A DNA stretch of 64,000 nt, taken from Exilispira sp964581895. GTDB lineage: Bacteria; Spirochaetota; JAAYUW01. Shown here one piece after another: positions 16,900 to 26,321 of the stretch; position 1 is the stretch's first letter, and each line of letters opens with the position of its first letter. The DNA lies in NCBI GenBank assembly GCA_964581895.1, contig CAZOPR010000004.1, positions 259,527 to 323,526 of the forward strand, read 5' to 3'. A model generated the notes under the pieces. The model did no database searches. It saw only the letters and a program-made list of their open reading frames with translations, and was not told where the DNA came from. Both the position numbers and the translations under genes were made by a program.

Positions 16900-17664
16900 A
16901 TGGCTAAAGAACAGGATAAACTTCAAAACTTTTATGAAATATTTAAAACAAATTTAATAAAACAAAATATTGAAATTTCAGAGCCAATTTTTCATGATTA
17001 CCATTTTATCTGTGAAATAAAAACTAAAGAATTAAATGATTTTGAATCAATAAAAATTAAAATTTATTATAAGCCAACCTCAAATAGTTTTAGACTTATT
17101 ATAACAAAAAAAACAGAATATGATTCAATTTTAATTAGAACTTTTAAGTTAGCGGGAAATCAGGTTAATTCAATTGATTTTACACATATTGATAATAAAA
17201 AGAATAGTGAGAATAAATCAGAAAATGATAAAACTTTTGAAAAAAATTTTATAAAAATCTATGTAGATGGGTCATTCAATGAAAAAACCAAAAAAGCAGG
17301 ATGGGCTTTTTGTATATTAAAAGATTTTAAGATAATACAAGAAGATTATGGAATATATGATGAAAGCGAAGATAATACAAAACAAGTTATTGGGGAAATT
17401 TATGCCCTTTATAAAAGTTTACTCTGGTTAAATGAAAATAAGATAAAAGAGGCATATATTTATTATGATTATAAAGGTATTGGAAAATGGATATATGGAG
17501 AATGGAAGATTAAAAACAAGAATATTGAAGAGATAGTAGGTAGAATAAAAAAGCAAATTATTGAAAATAATTTAAAACTAAAATTTATAAAAATAGATGC
17601 ACATAGTGGTGATTATTTTAATGAATTAGTTGATAAACTTGCTAAAAAAGGATCAAATAGTTAA
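16900..17664 (+). CDS. Ribonuclease HI with an additional N-terminal domain
   Basis: The C-terminal half (about residues 117-252) is an RNase HI fold with all expected residues: D123 in YVDGS, E166 in GEIYAL, D190 in YYDYKG, H235 in AHSGD and D245 in ELVDKLA. It should cleave RNA in RNA-DNA hybrids. The N-terminal 95 residues form a separate alpha/beta region (IKIKIYYKPTSNSFRLIITK) that is not the usual hybrid-binding domain; I do not recognise it. A polar linker (about 96-115) joins the two. It is convergent with the next gene, only 3 bases away. Confidence 0.85.
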   Translation: MAKEQDKLQNFYEIFKTNLIKQNIEISEPIFHDYHFICEIKTKELNDFESIKIKIYYKPTSNSFRLIITKKTEYDSILIRTFKLAGNQVNSIDFTHIDNKKNSENKSENDKTFEKNFIKIYVDGSFNEKTKKAGWAFCILKDFKIIQEDYGIYDESEDNTKQVIGEIYALYKSLLWLNENKIKEAYIYYDYKGIGKWIYGEWKIKNKNIEEIVGRIKKQIIENNLKLKFIKIDAHSGDYFNELVDKLAKKGSNS

Positions 17665-17667
17665 ATT

Positions 17668-18948
17668 TTATTTCATCAATAACCAGTTAACAGTTGCTGC
17701 AACAATTGTTGAAATCAATGTAAAAGGAAGACCTATTTTAACAAAGTCCCAAAAACTAGTTTTATAACCTTCCTTTTTGAGAAGACCAACTGAAACAACA
17801 TTAGCAGAAGCACCAAATGGTGTTATATTACCACCAAGACAGGATCCAACTAAAAGCCCACAGTATAATAAAAGTTCATTTGCACCAAAAGAATTTGCAA
17901 GTGCTTTAACAACAGGAAGCATTATAATTATATATGGAACATTGTCTATAAAACCAGAAAGGAGCATTGAAAAAAAGGTTATAACAATAAAACTTATAAA
18001 AATATTATTTCCAAATCTGTTTATAAGCCATTTGGATAGGTCATCTAATATTCCAACCTTAGATATTGTTCCAATAACAATAAATATCCCAATAAGAAAA
18101 AATAAGGTTTCCCAATCCAATCTTTTAATTATTTCAAAAGTTTTTTCATCTTTCTTTTTATAAAAAGTAAAATGCCAGAATAGTCCAATAAAACCAAAAA
18201 TCATGCATAATATTCCGCTTTTTATGGTAAATCCTCTATCCAAAAAAGATATAATTGCTAAACCAAATATCATAAGAGTAAGAAGGATAGTTGGTATATA
18301 ACTATTTGGCTTTACAATCTCTTCTGTAACCTCTTTTTTTCTATATTTTTTAAAAATAAAATAAAGGTATAAAAGTGAAGCAACCGCTCCAGCTTCAACT
18401 ATAAAAAAGATTGATGGTTTGCTGTTGTAAAAGAAGAAATCATTGAAACTAAAACCTACAAAACCAGCAAAAATCATAGAAGGAGGATCTCCAACAAGTG
18501 TAGCAGTCCCTTGAAGATTAGAAGAAATAGCTATTGAAAAAAGGATAGGAACTGGTGAAACCTTAAGTTTTTTAGCTATATCAAGAGCTAAAGGAGCAAT
18601 GACTAAAACAGTTGCCACATTTTCTACAAACATTGAAATAAATCCAGTCAAAGCACAAAGAAATACTATGGCAAGACCTGTATTTGGTGCTTTATCAACT
18701 ATTATATCTGCAATCATAGCTGGAACTTTTGAGACAATAAAAAGATCAGCAAGTATCAATGTTCCAATATAGATCATTAAAACATTCCAGTTAATAAGTT
18801 CGGTAAAAACCTGTTTGAAATTAATGGCACCAATTATTAAGCAGATGATTGCAGCGCCAATAGATACAAAAACTTTTTTGTTTGAAAAAATAATTATTCC
18901 AAGATACATCAAAACAGATAATAATAACACAATTAATTTTACGTTCAT
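17668..18948 (-). CDS. ArsB/NhaD/SLC13-type membrane permease
   Basis: A 426-residue polytopic membrane protein with 11-12 hydrophobic segments. Two repeats are typical of the ion transporter superfamily: GFISMFVENVATVLVIAPL with SSNLQGTATLVGDPPS, and later SGFIDNVPYIIIMLPV with GSCLGGNITPFGASANV. Members move Na+/H+, arsenite, citrate or other dicarboxylates. The asparagine and NVPY / NVAT motifs fit the NhaD/ArsB branch best. No arsenic genes are nearby, so Na+/H+ antiport or organic anion transport is more likely. The substrate is unresolved. Confidence 0.8.
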   Translation of the reverse strand: MNVKLIVLLLSVLMYLGIIIFSNKKVFVSIGAAIICLIIGAINFKQVFTELINWNVLMIYIGTLILADLFIVSKVPAMIADIIVDKAPNTGLAIVFLCALTGFISMFVENVATVLVIAPLALDIAKKLKVSPVPILFSIAISSNLQGTATLVGDPPSMIFAGFVGFSFNDFFFYNSKPSIFFIVEAGAVASLLYLYFIFKKYRKKEVTEEIVKPNSYIPTILLTLMIFGLAIISFLDRGFTIKSGILCMIFGFIGLFWHFTFYKKKDEKTFEIIKRLDWETLFFLIGIFIVIGTISKVGILDDLSKWLINRFGNNIFISFIVITFFSMLLSGFIDNVPYIIIMLPVVKALANSFGANELLLYCGLLVGSCLGGNITPFGASANVVSVGLLKKEGYKTSFWDFVKIGLPFTLISTIVAATVNWLLMK

Positions 18949-19036
18949 TAAGTTCCTTTATCTTAATAGTCTTTAAGCTTTAAGAAAATATTACAAGTAT
19001 TTGCTTAGATTTTTAATAAGGTATTTTAATAATTTG

Positions 19037-20401
19037 TCAAACCCTCTCTTTTCTTTTTAATAAAGCTAAAAATAAAAGCATTAAAAAGAAGTAAACTATA
19101 AGTATAATTAAAGTAATAAAATATAGGTTTGGATTATTTGTTGTATATCCAATTATTGGAACTGTTAAAAGAAGAAGTAGTGGAAAACCTATTGGTAAAG
19201 CAACTCCTGAAGCTAATACTAAGTTTTCAGCAACTGGAGTTGTAAAATTTGTATCTATTTCTCTTAGAAGAGCAAGACCAGTAGATAATGTCCCTGTAAG
19301 CATACCATATAAAGCAATAAAATATTCAAGTGTGTAGCGTTTATATGTGAATTTTGCAAGATATAAGCAAAAGAAATATGTAATTATTCCACCGATTGTT
19401 GTAATGATAAGTATTGGTATGTAATTTGCAACGAAAACCCTTATAGATATTGCACATATTGCTGCTGTAACCATAAAATCAAAAGAAGCGCCAGATATTC
19501 TTGTCAAAAGATAATTATTAGGATAATTGTAAATCATTATATTTGATTTTTTGAATATATTAAATAAAAACCTAAGTCCAATAGCGTAAACGGTACCGAA
19601 AATAAATTGAAATCCCCATAATGTTTCAGCAAGTGTTTCTCCAAATTTTCCAAGAGGATATAAAAGAGAGGTTAATCCTTTGATTGTTAGATAGGTAATA
19701 AGGTATATAATACCGATCATAAAAAATTGAATAGTGATTTTATCTATTGAAGCAGATATTGGAGCATCACCAGCTTCATCCTTTTCTATCTCAAAAACAG
19801 GTTCAGATTCTTTTGGAGCTTCTACTTTCATCTTGTTTTTTTTAACAAGATAATTTAATATTATTATCCCTGGAATCAAAGCCCAAAGATACCCAAAAGT
19901 TGCTATAGTTAATCCAATATTCCCTCCAAAGGCAAATCCTTTAGCTTCCCAAGAGGAGCCAATAGAATAAGCCTGACCAGGTCCCTGCCCATAACCTAAA
20001 GGAAGTAGTAATCCCATTGGTGGAAAAAGATTTGGAAATAAAGTAAAAAACAGAAGAAGAGATAGACCAAAACCAATAATTCCTTGAATAAGGTATGTTG
20101 CAACAATATAAAAAGCAGTCTTAGGCAAATCATTTCCTTTTCTGATAGGTCTATCTTTTAATGCAAGAGCAATAAAACCTATAGCCATAAGATGGTAAAC
20201 AATATTTTCAAGATCTTTTACATTGAATTTAATAATGTTTAAAACTTCAGGACCAATAATTAATCCTAAAAATCCAGCAATAATAGAAACAGGTATAAGA
20301 TATCTTTTAAAAAGTGGGATCATCCTTTTAAGAAATGTGGCTATCCCTAAAAGTACAGAAAGAGTAGCAAAAAGAAGAATAAAAGACCAATTATGAATCA
20401 T
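19037..20401 (-). CDS. Sodium/glutamate symporter-like transporter (ESS/GltS family)
   Basis: A 454-residue membrane protein with about 12 helices. The N-terminus (LFKRYLIPVSIIAGFLGLIIGPEVL) is the GltS-type first pair of helices. A central cytoplasmic segment rich in Glu/Lys (about residues 200-222) divides two halves, and the GYGQGPGQAYSIGSSWE loop in the first half resembles a re-entrant loop of Na+-coupled transporters. Glutamate:Na+ symport is the family function, but divergence from characterised GltS makes the substrate uncertain. It lies 88 bases upstream of the preceding permease on the same strand. Confidence 0.75.
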   Translation of the reverse strand: MIHNWSFILLFATLSVLLGIATFLKRMIPLFKRYLIPVSIIAGFLGLIIGPEVLNIIKFNVKDLENIVYHLMAIGFIALALKDRPIRKGNDLPKTAFYIVATYLIQGIIGFGLSLLLFFTLFPNLFPPMGLLLPLGYGQGPGQAYSIGSSWEAKGFAFGGNIGLTIATFGYLWALIPGIIILNYLVKKNKMKVEAPKESEPVFEIEKDEAGDAPISASIDKITIQFFMIGIIYLITYLTIKGLTSLLYPLGKFGETLAETLWGFQFIFGTVYAIGLRFLFNIFKKSNIMIYNYPNNYLLTRISGASFDFMVTAAICAISIRVFVANYIPILIITTIGGIITYFFCLYLAKFTYKRYTLEYFIALYGMLTGTLSTGLALLREIDTNFTTPVAENLVLASGVALPIGFPLLLLLTVPIIGYTTNNPNLYFITLIILIVYFFLMLLFLALLKRKERV

Positions 20402-20513
20402 TGTTTTCTCCTGTTTATTTGGTGTTAAAATCTGTTTTAAAATTAATACAAAATTTAAAAATTACAAAATTAAATTTTCTTGCCTTTTCATAATATTAAG
20501 TTAGTCATTTGGT

Positions 20514-21611
20514 ATGTTAATACTATTGATTTTCCTTATTATTGGTATCTTGTTAGGTTATCTTGCAAAAGATAAAAAAAATATAATAAATTTTATTTCA
20601 AAATTTCTTCAAATAAGTATTTATCTACTTCTTTTTGTCATGGGTTATAAATTAGCTATCAAAAGGGGAATATTTTCAGCAGAACAAAATCTTTTTTTTG
20701 AATCAGTCAGTTCAGCAATAATATTGTTTCTATTATTTATTCTTTATTCATTTTTGAAAAAATTATTTACCGACTCAATTTTTTGTAAAAAGAAATTGAT
20801 TAATAAAGATATTTTAATAAACAAAAATAATTTGAAAGATATAAAAAATTTAATGAATATAAAAAATTTAAAAAACAAAAAAAATTCAACAAATATTATA
20901 AAAGAAGAAGTAAATAGATATAATAATTTTAATTTTAATGATAAAAGTGAAGATATTGAAAAAAAAGAAAATAAAAAATCATTTACTTTTCATGAGATTA
21001 TATCGGTAATGATAAATGTTGGATTTATTTTTTTAGGTTTTGGCTTTTATTTTTTCTTAGGTAACATTTTTAAGATACATCTCGCCGAATCTTCAATAAA
21101 TAGTCTTTCTGAAAAAGTATTATATGCATTATTGCTTTTTGTGGGGATGGATTTAGGAAAAAGTTTTTTAACATTGAAAAGTCAAAAATTAAAGATAGAA
21201 AATATTTTTTTACCTTTTGAATCTATTTTAATTACTTTTATATCATCATTTATATTTAGCTTTATATTTAGCAAAAAGATAGTTGATGGGATGATAATTT
21301 ACGGTGGTCTTGGCTGGTATTCTTTATCTTCTGTTTTGCTTTCAGTAAAAGGACTTACTTCTTTAGCGATATATTCCTTTATTCATAATGTTTTTAGGGA
21401 GATTATTGCAATTATTTCTGCACCAATTGTTTCAAAGATAGACCCAAATTTACCTATTTTGATAGGTGGTGCAACTTCAATGGATGTTATGCTTCCATTT
21501 GTTCAAAAATATAGCGGTCAAATATATACATTGGCTTCATTTTATAGTGGTGCATTATGCTCTATTTCTGTTTCTTTTATTATAAATAGCTTGATTATGT
21601 TGATAAAGTAA
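20514..21611 (+). CDS. lysO: LysO-family (DUF340) membrane exporter with a low-complexity insertion
   Basis: LysO proteins export lysine. The N-terminal helices (LILLIFLIIGILLGYLAKD) and the C-terminal half with FVGMDLGKSF, GGLGWYSLSSVLLS and GGATSMDVMLPFVQKYSG are clearly this family, in which the GWYSLS motif is diagnostic. At 365 residues it exceeds the usual size of about 300. The excess is an Asn/Lys-rich cytoplasmic loop at about residues 92-157, coded by AT-rich DNA with an 18-bp direct repeat (20839-20853 and 20857-20871). It sits 9 bases before mutL, so the two are probably co-transcribed. Confidence 0.82.
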   Translation: MLILLIFLIIGILLGYLAKDKKNIINFISKFLQISIYLLLFVMGYKLAIKRGIFSAEQNLFFESVSSAIILFLLFILYSFLKKLFTDSIFCKKKLINKDILINKNNLKDIKNLMNIKNLKNKKNSTNIIKEEVNRYNNFNFNDKSEDIEKKENKKSFTFHEIISVMINVGFIFLGFGFYFFLGNIFKIHLAESSINSLSEKVLYALLLFVGMDLGKSFLTLKSQKLKIENIFLPFESILITFISSFIFSFIFSKKIVDGMIIYGGLGWYSLSSVLLSVKGLTSLAIYSFIHNVFREIIAIISAPIVSKIDPNLPILIGGATSMDVMLPFVQKYSGQIYTLASFYSGALCSISVSFIINSLIMLIK

Positions 21612-21620
21612 GAGGCTTAA

Positions 21621-23531
21621 ATGATTAAAAAGTTACCTAAAGAAGTATGGTCCAAGATACAAGCTGGCGAAGTGATAGATGGCCCATCAGCTATCATAAG
21701 AGAGCTTATAGATAATAGCCTTGATGCTAATGCAAAAAATGTAAAAGTATTGGTTGAAGATTCTGGTCTATCTCTAATTGAAGTTGAAGATGATGGAGAT
21801 GGTATATCTTATGATGATAGCTTCCTTTTGTTCACCAATCATGCAACATCTAAAATCTCAAATTTTGAAGACTTAAATGATTTAAGAACTTTAGGATTCA
21901 GAGGTGAAGCACTGTACTCAATAGGTTCAGTCTCTTATGTAACTATAAAATCAAAAAATATAAAGGATGAAATTGGTTTTGAACTTGTTTTAAATGGTGG
22001 GAAAAAGATAATTCATCAAAAAGCTCCTTTTTCAAAAGGAACAAAAATTTCAGTTCAAAAGATATTTTTTAATGTCCCTGCAAGGGAAAAGTTTTTAGAA
22101 GACAAAAGAAAGGAATTTAGCAAAATTAAAGAAGTATTTTTTAATAAATCCTTTGCAGGCTATATTACTGCATTTACTTTTCTTTCAGAAAACAAGATGA
22201 TTTATGAATTTGCTTCATGTGAAAATATTGAAAAAAGAATAAAACAGATTTATCCTAATCTTGAATTAGGCAATATGAGTATTGTAAATTTTTCAGATAT
22301 TTCTAAAAAGTACCAAAAATTTATAGAAGACTTTCAAATATCAGATATTAAGTTAATCTTTTCAAATAGATTTTCATATTCAAAAAATCGTTCAATTTTT
22401 CATTTTTCTTTTAATAATAGAAGTGCATTGAATGAAAATCTCTTAAAAAGAATTAAAGGTTTTTATATAAACTATCTTCCTAAAGGATTTTATCCATATT
22501 TTTTTATGGAAATTAAAATGCACCCAAATTATTTAGATTGCAATGTTCATCCTGCAAAGAAAAATATTAAAATAACTTCTGAAAATATATTTATCTCTTC
22601 AATTTTACAAATAATTAATGATAAATTAAACGAAAGTCAATTTTCTATCAATAATTATAAAGATGAAAGTTTTATTTCAAATCATGACATTTATAGTAAG
22701 GAAAATGTTGAAGATAAGTATAAAAGTATAAATGAGATAGAAAATCGTAAATTCGGCATAAAAGAAAATAGATTTACCAACAATTTTTTTTATGAAAATG
22801 AAGATTTAAATGAATATGATAATGAAATTATAAATAATAACTTATTTTTTGAACAAAAGGAAGAATACCAAAATATACAAGAATGGCAAAATAGTAAGGA
22901 AGAAAATGACTTTTATAAACTAAATAATATTGATTCTATTTATCAACTATGGCAAAATGGTAAATTTCTAGGTCAAATATTTAGCACTTATCTTTTGTTT
23001 GAATTTAATGAAAAACTTTTAATAATAGATCAACATGCTGCTGATGAAAGAATTAGCTACAATATTTTAATTCAAAACCTAAATAAAAAAAGAAGAGTTC
23101 TTCTTTTTCCTAAAATTATAGAAATAAATGAAGAAGATATAGAAAAAATTATTGAATTGTTTGAAAATGCTGGAATAGAAATTACAAGATTTGGCAAAAA
23201 CAAAGCTCAGATTTTTGCTATTCCAGATATTGTGCCATCTTATGATGAGGATAATTTTATAAATCAGACTATAGAATTTATAAAGGAAGATCTACAGTTA
23301 AAAAAAATAGAAATCCAAGAATTTGTTTCACAATTTTATTTACATATCATTGCAAAATCAGCATGTCATTTAGCCATAAAGCAAGGGGATAAGTTAACAG
23401 AATTTGAAGTTAAAAAATTATGTGAAAAATTATTTAAACAAAATGATTTTGAAAAATGTCCACATGGAAGACCAACATTTTTTATAATAGATAAAGAGAG
23501 TTTTGAAAAATTCTTTTTAAGAAAGAAGTAA
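21621..23531 (+). CDS. mutL: DNA mismatch repair protein MutL
   Basis: MutL couples mismatch recognition to strand incision. The N-terminal GHKL ATPase motifs are intact: ELIDNSLDA, VEDDGDGI, TNHATSKI and LGFRGEALYSIGSV. A linker of about 100 acidic/Asn-rich residues leads to the C-terminal dimerisation and endonuclease domain. The metal-binding motif DQHAADER (from D470) is present, but the position usually occupied by the last Glu of DQHA(X)2E(X)4E is Asn481. ACHLAIKQ and CPHGRP complete the zinc/nuclease site. It has 636 residues and a good RBS (AGAGG). mutS is not in the window. Confidence 0.95.
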   Translation: MIKKLPKEVWSKIQAGEVIDGPSAIIRELIDNSLDANAKNVKVLVEDSGLSLIEVEDDGDGISYDDSFLLFTNHATSKISNFEDLNDLRTLGFRGEALYSIGSVSYVTIKSKNIKDEIGFELVLNGGKKIIHQKAPFSKGTKISVQKIFFNVPAREKFLEDKRKEFSKIKEVFFNKSFAGYITAFTFLSENKMIYEFASCENIEKRIKQIYPNLELGNMSIVNFSDISKKYQKFIEDFQISDIKLIFSNRFSYSKNRSIFHFSFNNRSALNENLLKRIKGFYINYLPKGFYPYFFMEIKMHPNYLDCNVHPAKKNIKITSENIFISSILQIINDKLNESQFSINNYKDESFISNHDIYSKENVEDKYKSINEIENRKFGIKENRFTNNFFYENEDLNEYDNEIINNNLFFEQKEEYQNIQEWQNSKEENDFYKLNNIDSIYQLWQNGKFLGQIFSTYLLFEFNEKLLIIDQHAADERISYNILIQNLNKKRRVLLFPKIIEINEEDIEKIIELFENAGIEITRFGKNKAQIFAIPDIVPSYDEDNFINQTIEFIKEDLQLKKIEIQEFVSQFYLHIIAKSACHLAIKQGDKLTEFEVKKLCEKLFKQNDFEKCPHGRPTFFIIDKESFEKFFLRKK

Positions 23532-23544
23532 ATAAGAGGAAAGT

Positions 23545-24795
23545 ATGGAACTTTCAAATTATGTAAAAGGGAAAAAAATTATTTTTGGAATTACTGGTGG
23601 AATTGCTGCATATAAAGCTGCAAATTGTGTATCTGCTCTTCGTAGAGCTGGGGCAGAAGTGTATGTTGTTATGACTAAAAATGCTACTGAATTCATTAGT
23701 CCTATAACAATGAAAACTCTTTCTGAACATAATATCATAACAGAAATGTTTACAGATGAAGGGTATGTAACTCATATATCTTTGACAGAAATTGCAGATT
23801 TATTTGTTGTTGCTCCTGCAACTGCAAATTGCATAGCTAAACTTAGAACAGGTATTGCAGATGATATGTTATCCACAATGCTTTTAGCATATAATAAAGA
23901 TATTCTTTTGATTCCATCTATGAATGATAATATGTTTGATAATCCAGCAACAGTTGAAAATATAGAGGTTTTATCGAAAAGAAATATAAATTTTGTTTTT
24001 CCTGAAACAGGTAAACTTGCTACTGGAAAAGTAGGAAAAGGAAGATTTCCAGAAATAGAAAAGATCCTGTTAAAAATAGTTGAGCTAATATTTGTAAAAC
24101 CATTTATAAACTCAATTTCCAATAATAACTTCCATAAATATAAAGAAATTATTTCATCTAATTCTTTTCTTGTAACTGCTGGTGCCACAAGAGAATATAT
24201 TGATCCTGTAAGATATGTTTCAAATGGATCTTCAGGTAAGATGGGATTTGGATTTATGAATGCAATATCATCTTTAGGAGGAAGTCTTAAAGTTATTGCT
24301 GCAAATTATACCGATACAAGGATTGATTGGTTCAATCCAATAAAAGTTGGCACAACATTAGAACTTAAAGATAAAATAATGGAAAACTTAAAGAATATTG
24401 ATTGGTTAATTATGGCGGCAGCTCCATCTGATTATAGAATAAAAGAGTCAATTGATTCAAAGATAAAAAAAACAACAGAAGAGTTAAAACTGACATTTAT
24501 TAAAAATCCAGATATCCTACTTGAGATAAGAAAAAATTACAACCAATTAAATATATTAGGTTTTGCAGCAGAAACGGATGAGATTGAAAAATATGGGAAA
24601 GAAAAACTTATTAAGAAAAATCTAAATGCAATTTGTCTTAATCAGGTTTACAAAGACGAAAAAGGTTTTAATCAGGATAAAAATGAAATAATATTTATCA
24701 ATAAAGAAAATTTTATCACCAAAATAGATTTAATAGATAAGGAAATAGCGGGATATCTTGTGCTATACTATCTTTTTAAGGATAAAATTGTTTAG
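23545..24795 (+). CDS. coaBC: Bifunctional phosphopantothenoylcysteine decarboxylase / phosphopantothenate-cysteine ligase
   Basis: Coenzyme A biosynthesis. The CoaC flavoprotein domain (about 1-185) shows GGIAAYKAANCVSALRRAGA, an IPSMNDNMF motif (PxMNxxM) and GKVGKGRFPE. The CoaB ligase domain (about 205-410) has VTAGATREYIDPVRYVSNGSSGKMGF and KKTTEELKLTFIKNPDIL. The Cys that acts in E. coli CoaC (LACG motif) is Thr160 here (LATG), and the GRM Met is Phe. Some other lineages also lack this Cys, so loss of activity does not follow. It begins 13 bases after mutL. The length of 416 residues is normal. Confidence 0.93.
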   Translation: MELSNYVKGKKIIFGITGGIAAYKAANCVSALRRAGAEVYVVMTKNATEFISPITMKTLSEHNIITEMFTDEGYVTHISLTEIADLFVVAPATANCIAKLRTGIADDMLSTMLLAYNKDILLIPSMNDNMFDNPATVENIEVLSKRNINFVFPETGKLATGKVGKGRFPEIEKILLKIVELIFVKPFINSISNNNFHKYKEIISSNSFLVTAGATREYIDPVRYVSNGSSGKMGFGFMNAISSLGGSLKVIAANYTDTRIDWFNPIKVGTTLELKDKIMENLKNIDWLIMAAAPSDYRIKESIDSKIKKTTEELKLTFIKNPDILLEIRKNYNQLNILGFAAETDEIEKYGKEKLIKKNLNAICLNQVYKDEKGFNQDKNEIIFINKENFITKIDLIDKEIAGYLVLYYLFKDKIV

Positions 24796-24815
24796 TGAAT
24801 ATTTCTTAATAAATA

Positions 24816-26162
24816 TTATCTTTTAAGAGGATTGGTTTCTCTTAAAAATGTTCCTGTTTTTATTATTTCCTCTATTTTATATGTTCCATATTTTCTGGCT
24901 TTTAAGAAACCATCCCAAGCTGATTCAGCAAATCTTCCATATCTATAAAGATCAAATAACCATTGATCTGTGTATTTTGGATCTTCTTGAACAATTCCTG
25001 CTTGAATTTCCAAAAGCCATTTTTTATTATATATCTCCTGAGCACCAATAGGTTCACACATGACAACTGGAAGTCCTAATCCTGCATAGAAAGAAAGCTC
25101 TGAAGGTTTTGTCCATAAAATATCTGTAGTTCTCATAAGTTGTGCAAATTTTTCAAAATAAGTTTCAGTGTCTTTTGAATAAAGGATGTAAACCAGATCC
25201 TCTGGTATATTTAAATCCTTTAATCCATCTTTAAAATATTTATAAACTTCTTCTCTTAAGCCAGCGACAAGGTTTAATCTTACTTCCTTTTTTAATATTT
25301 TTTCTCTTAAGCTTTTAGCTATCTCATAACCAACCTCTTTTAGTGCTCCAGCTCCACCAACTGCATAGGTTATAGAAAAAATCCTATCATTTTTAAAAAC
25401 CATATTTTCAGAACCTAAGAAATGTTCCACATTGACTTTATGCAGTGGCCAGAATCTATTTTCAGGATCTAAATAAAAAAGCCTTTGTGCAAGATCATAT
25501 CTTAAAATATTTAAATTTTCATCGCCAAGGCATTGTTTTGGAAGTGGAAAACCAGTCAAAAAAATTCTATCATCTGGAACACCATATTGCTTTAATCGTT
25601 GAACAGATCTTCCGGTAGGTGCAAGATAGTGTATCCTACTTTTTCTAGGATCTTTTGCGACATAAACTCTGCTTATTTCAGCGTCGCAAACTATACTATA
25701 TACTACTGGATAATTATAATAGTCAAAAATTAAAGCCGCAATAGGATATGAAGAAATCACTGGTAATGGGTGAGACATTACTTTTTCATAAAGTTTTTTC
25801 CCAATCCCTTTTTTTATATAGGAAGCAACAAGATTTGTTTGATAACTAGGAGTAGAAAGGTCCCTAAAAGGATATAAAGGCGGTATATTTTGAAGATTAT
25901 CAACAATGGAAAAAAGAGTATTTCCTATTATAGGAATCTTTTTTACCCTTGATAAAAGTTCGTAAGAGCTTCTCATTGTATTCCATAATTTAAGTTCTTC
26001 TTCTGAACTTGTTGTAGAATCACCTATCATTTGAATTCCTTCATAAGCCAGATCCTTTAATGCATAAGCCGCACGCATATGACCAAGTCCCATACTTATA
26101 GATATAACCCAGGCTTTGTAACTACTTTTAGCATTCATCATTGTCAAATTTTCCATTGTCAT
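24816..26162 (-). CDS. Uncharacterised GT-B-fold protein, glycosyltransferase-like
   Basis: I do not recognise a named family for this 448-residue protein. The N-terminus AWVISISMGLGHMRAAYALKDL resembles the GHG-type acceptor loop of MurG/MGDG-like enzymes. The second half has SITYAVGGAGALKEVG and TDILWTKPSELSFYAGLGLPVVMCEPIGAQE, which is how GT28 enzymes bind nucleotide sugar. I infer a sugar transferase or sugar-lipid enzyme. AGGAGC is well placed before the ATG at 26162. It is monocistronic and convergent with coaBC. A similar enzyme type is at 15532, but the two share little sequence. Confidence 0.65.
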   Translation of the reverse strand: MTMENLTMMNAKSSYKAWVISISMGLGHMRAAYALKDLAYEGIQMIGDSTTSSEEELKLWNTMRSSYELLSRVKKIPIIGNTLFSIVDNLQNIPPLYPFRDLSTPSYQTNLVASYIKKGIGKKLYEKVMSHPLPVISSYPIAALIFDYYNYPVVYSIVCDAEISRVYVAKDPRKSRIHYLAPTGRSVQRLKQYGVPDDRIFLTGFPLPKQCLGDENLNILRYDLAQRLFYLDPENRFWPLHKVNVEHFLGSENMVFKNDRIFSITYAVGGAGALKEVGYEIAKSLREKILKKEVRLNLVAGLREEVYKYFKDGLKDLNIPEDLVYILYSKDTETYFEKFAQLMRTTDILWTKPSELSFYAGLGLPVVMCEPIGAQEIYNKKWLLEIQAGIVQEDPKYTDQWLFDLYRYGRFAESAWDGFLKARKYGTYKIEEIIKTGTFLRETNPLKR

Positions 26163-26321
26163 AAAAAGCTCCTAAGAAAATCAAAACTTAAAATAAAAAT
26201 AAAATAAAAAATGGATTCAAAATATTAAAACAACAAAAATATCAAAAATCAAAGTCTAATAAAAACTATAAACCTAATATCTATTATAATTTTCGATAAA
26301 AAAAATGTAAATTAAAATATT

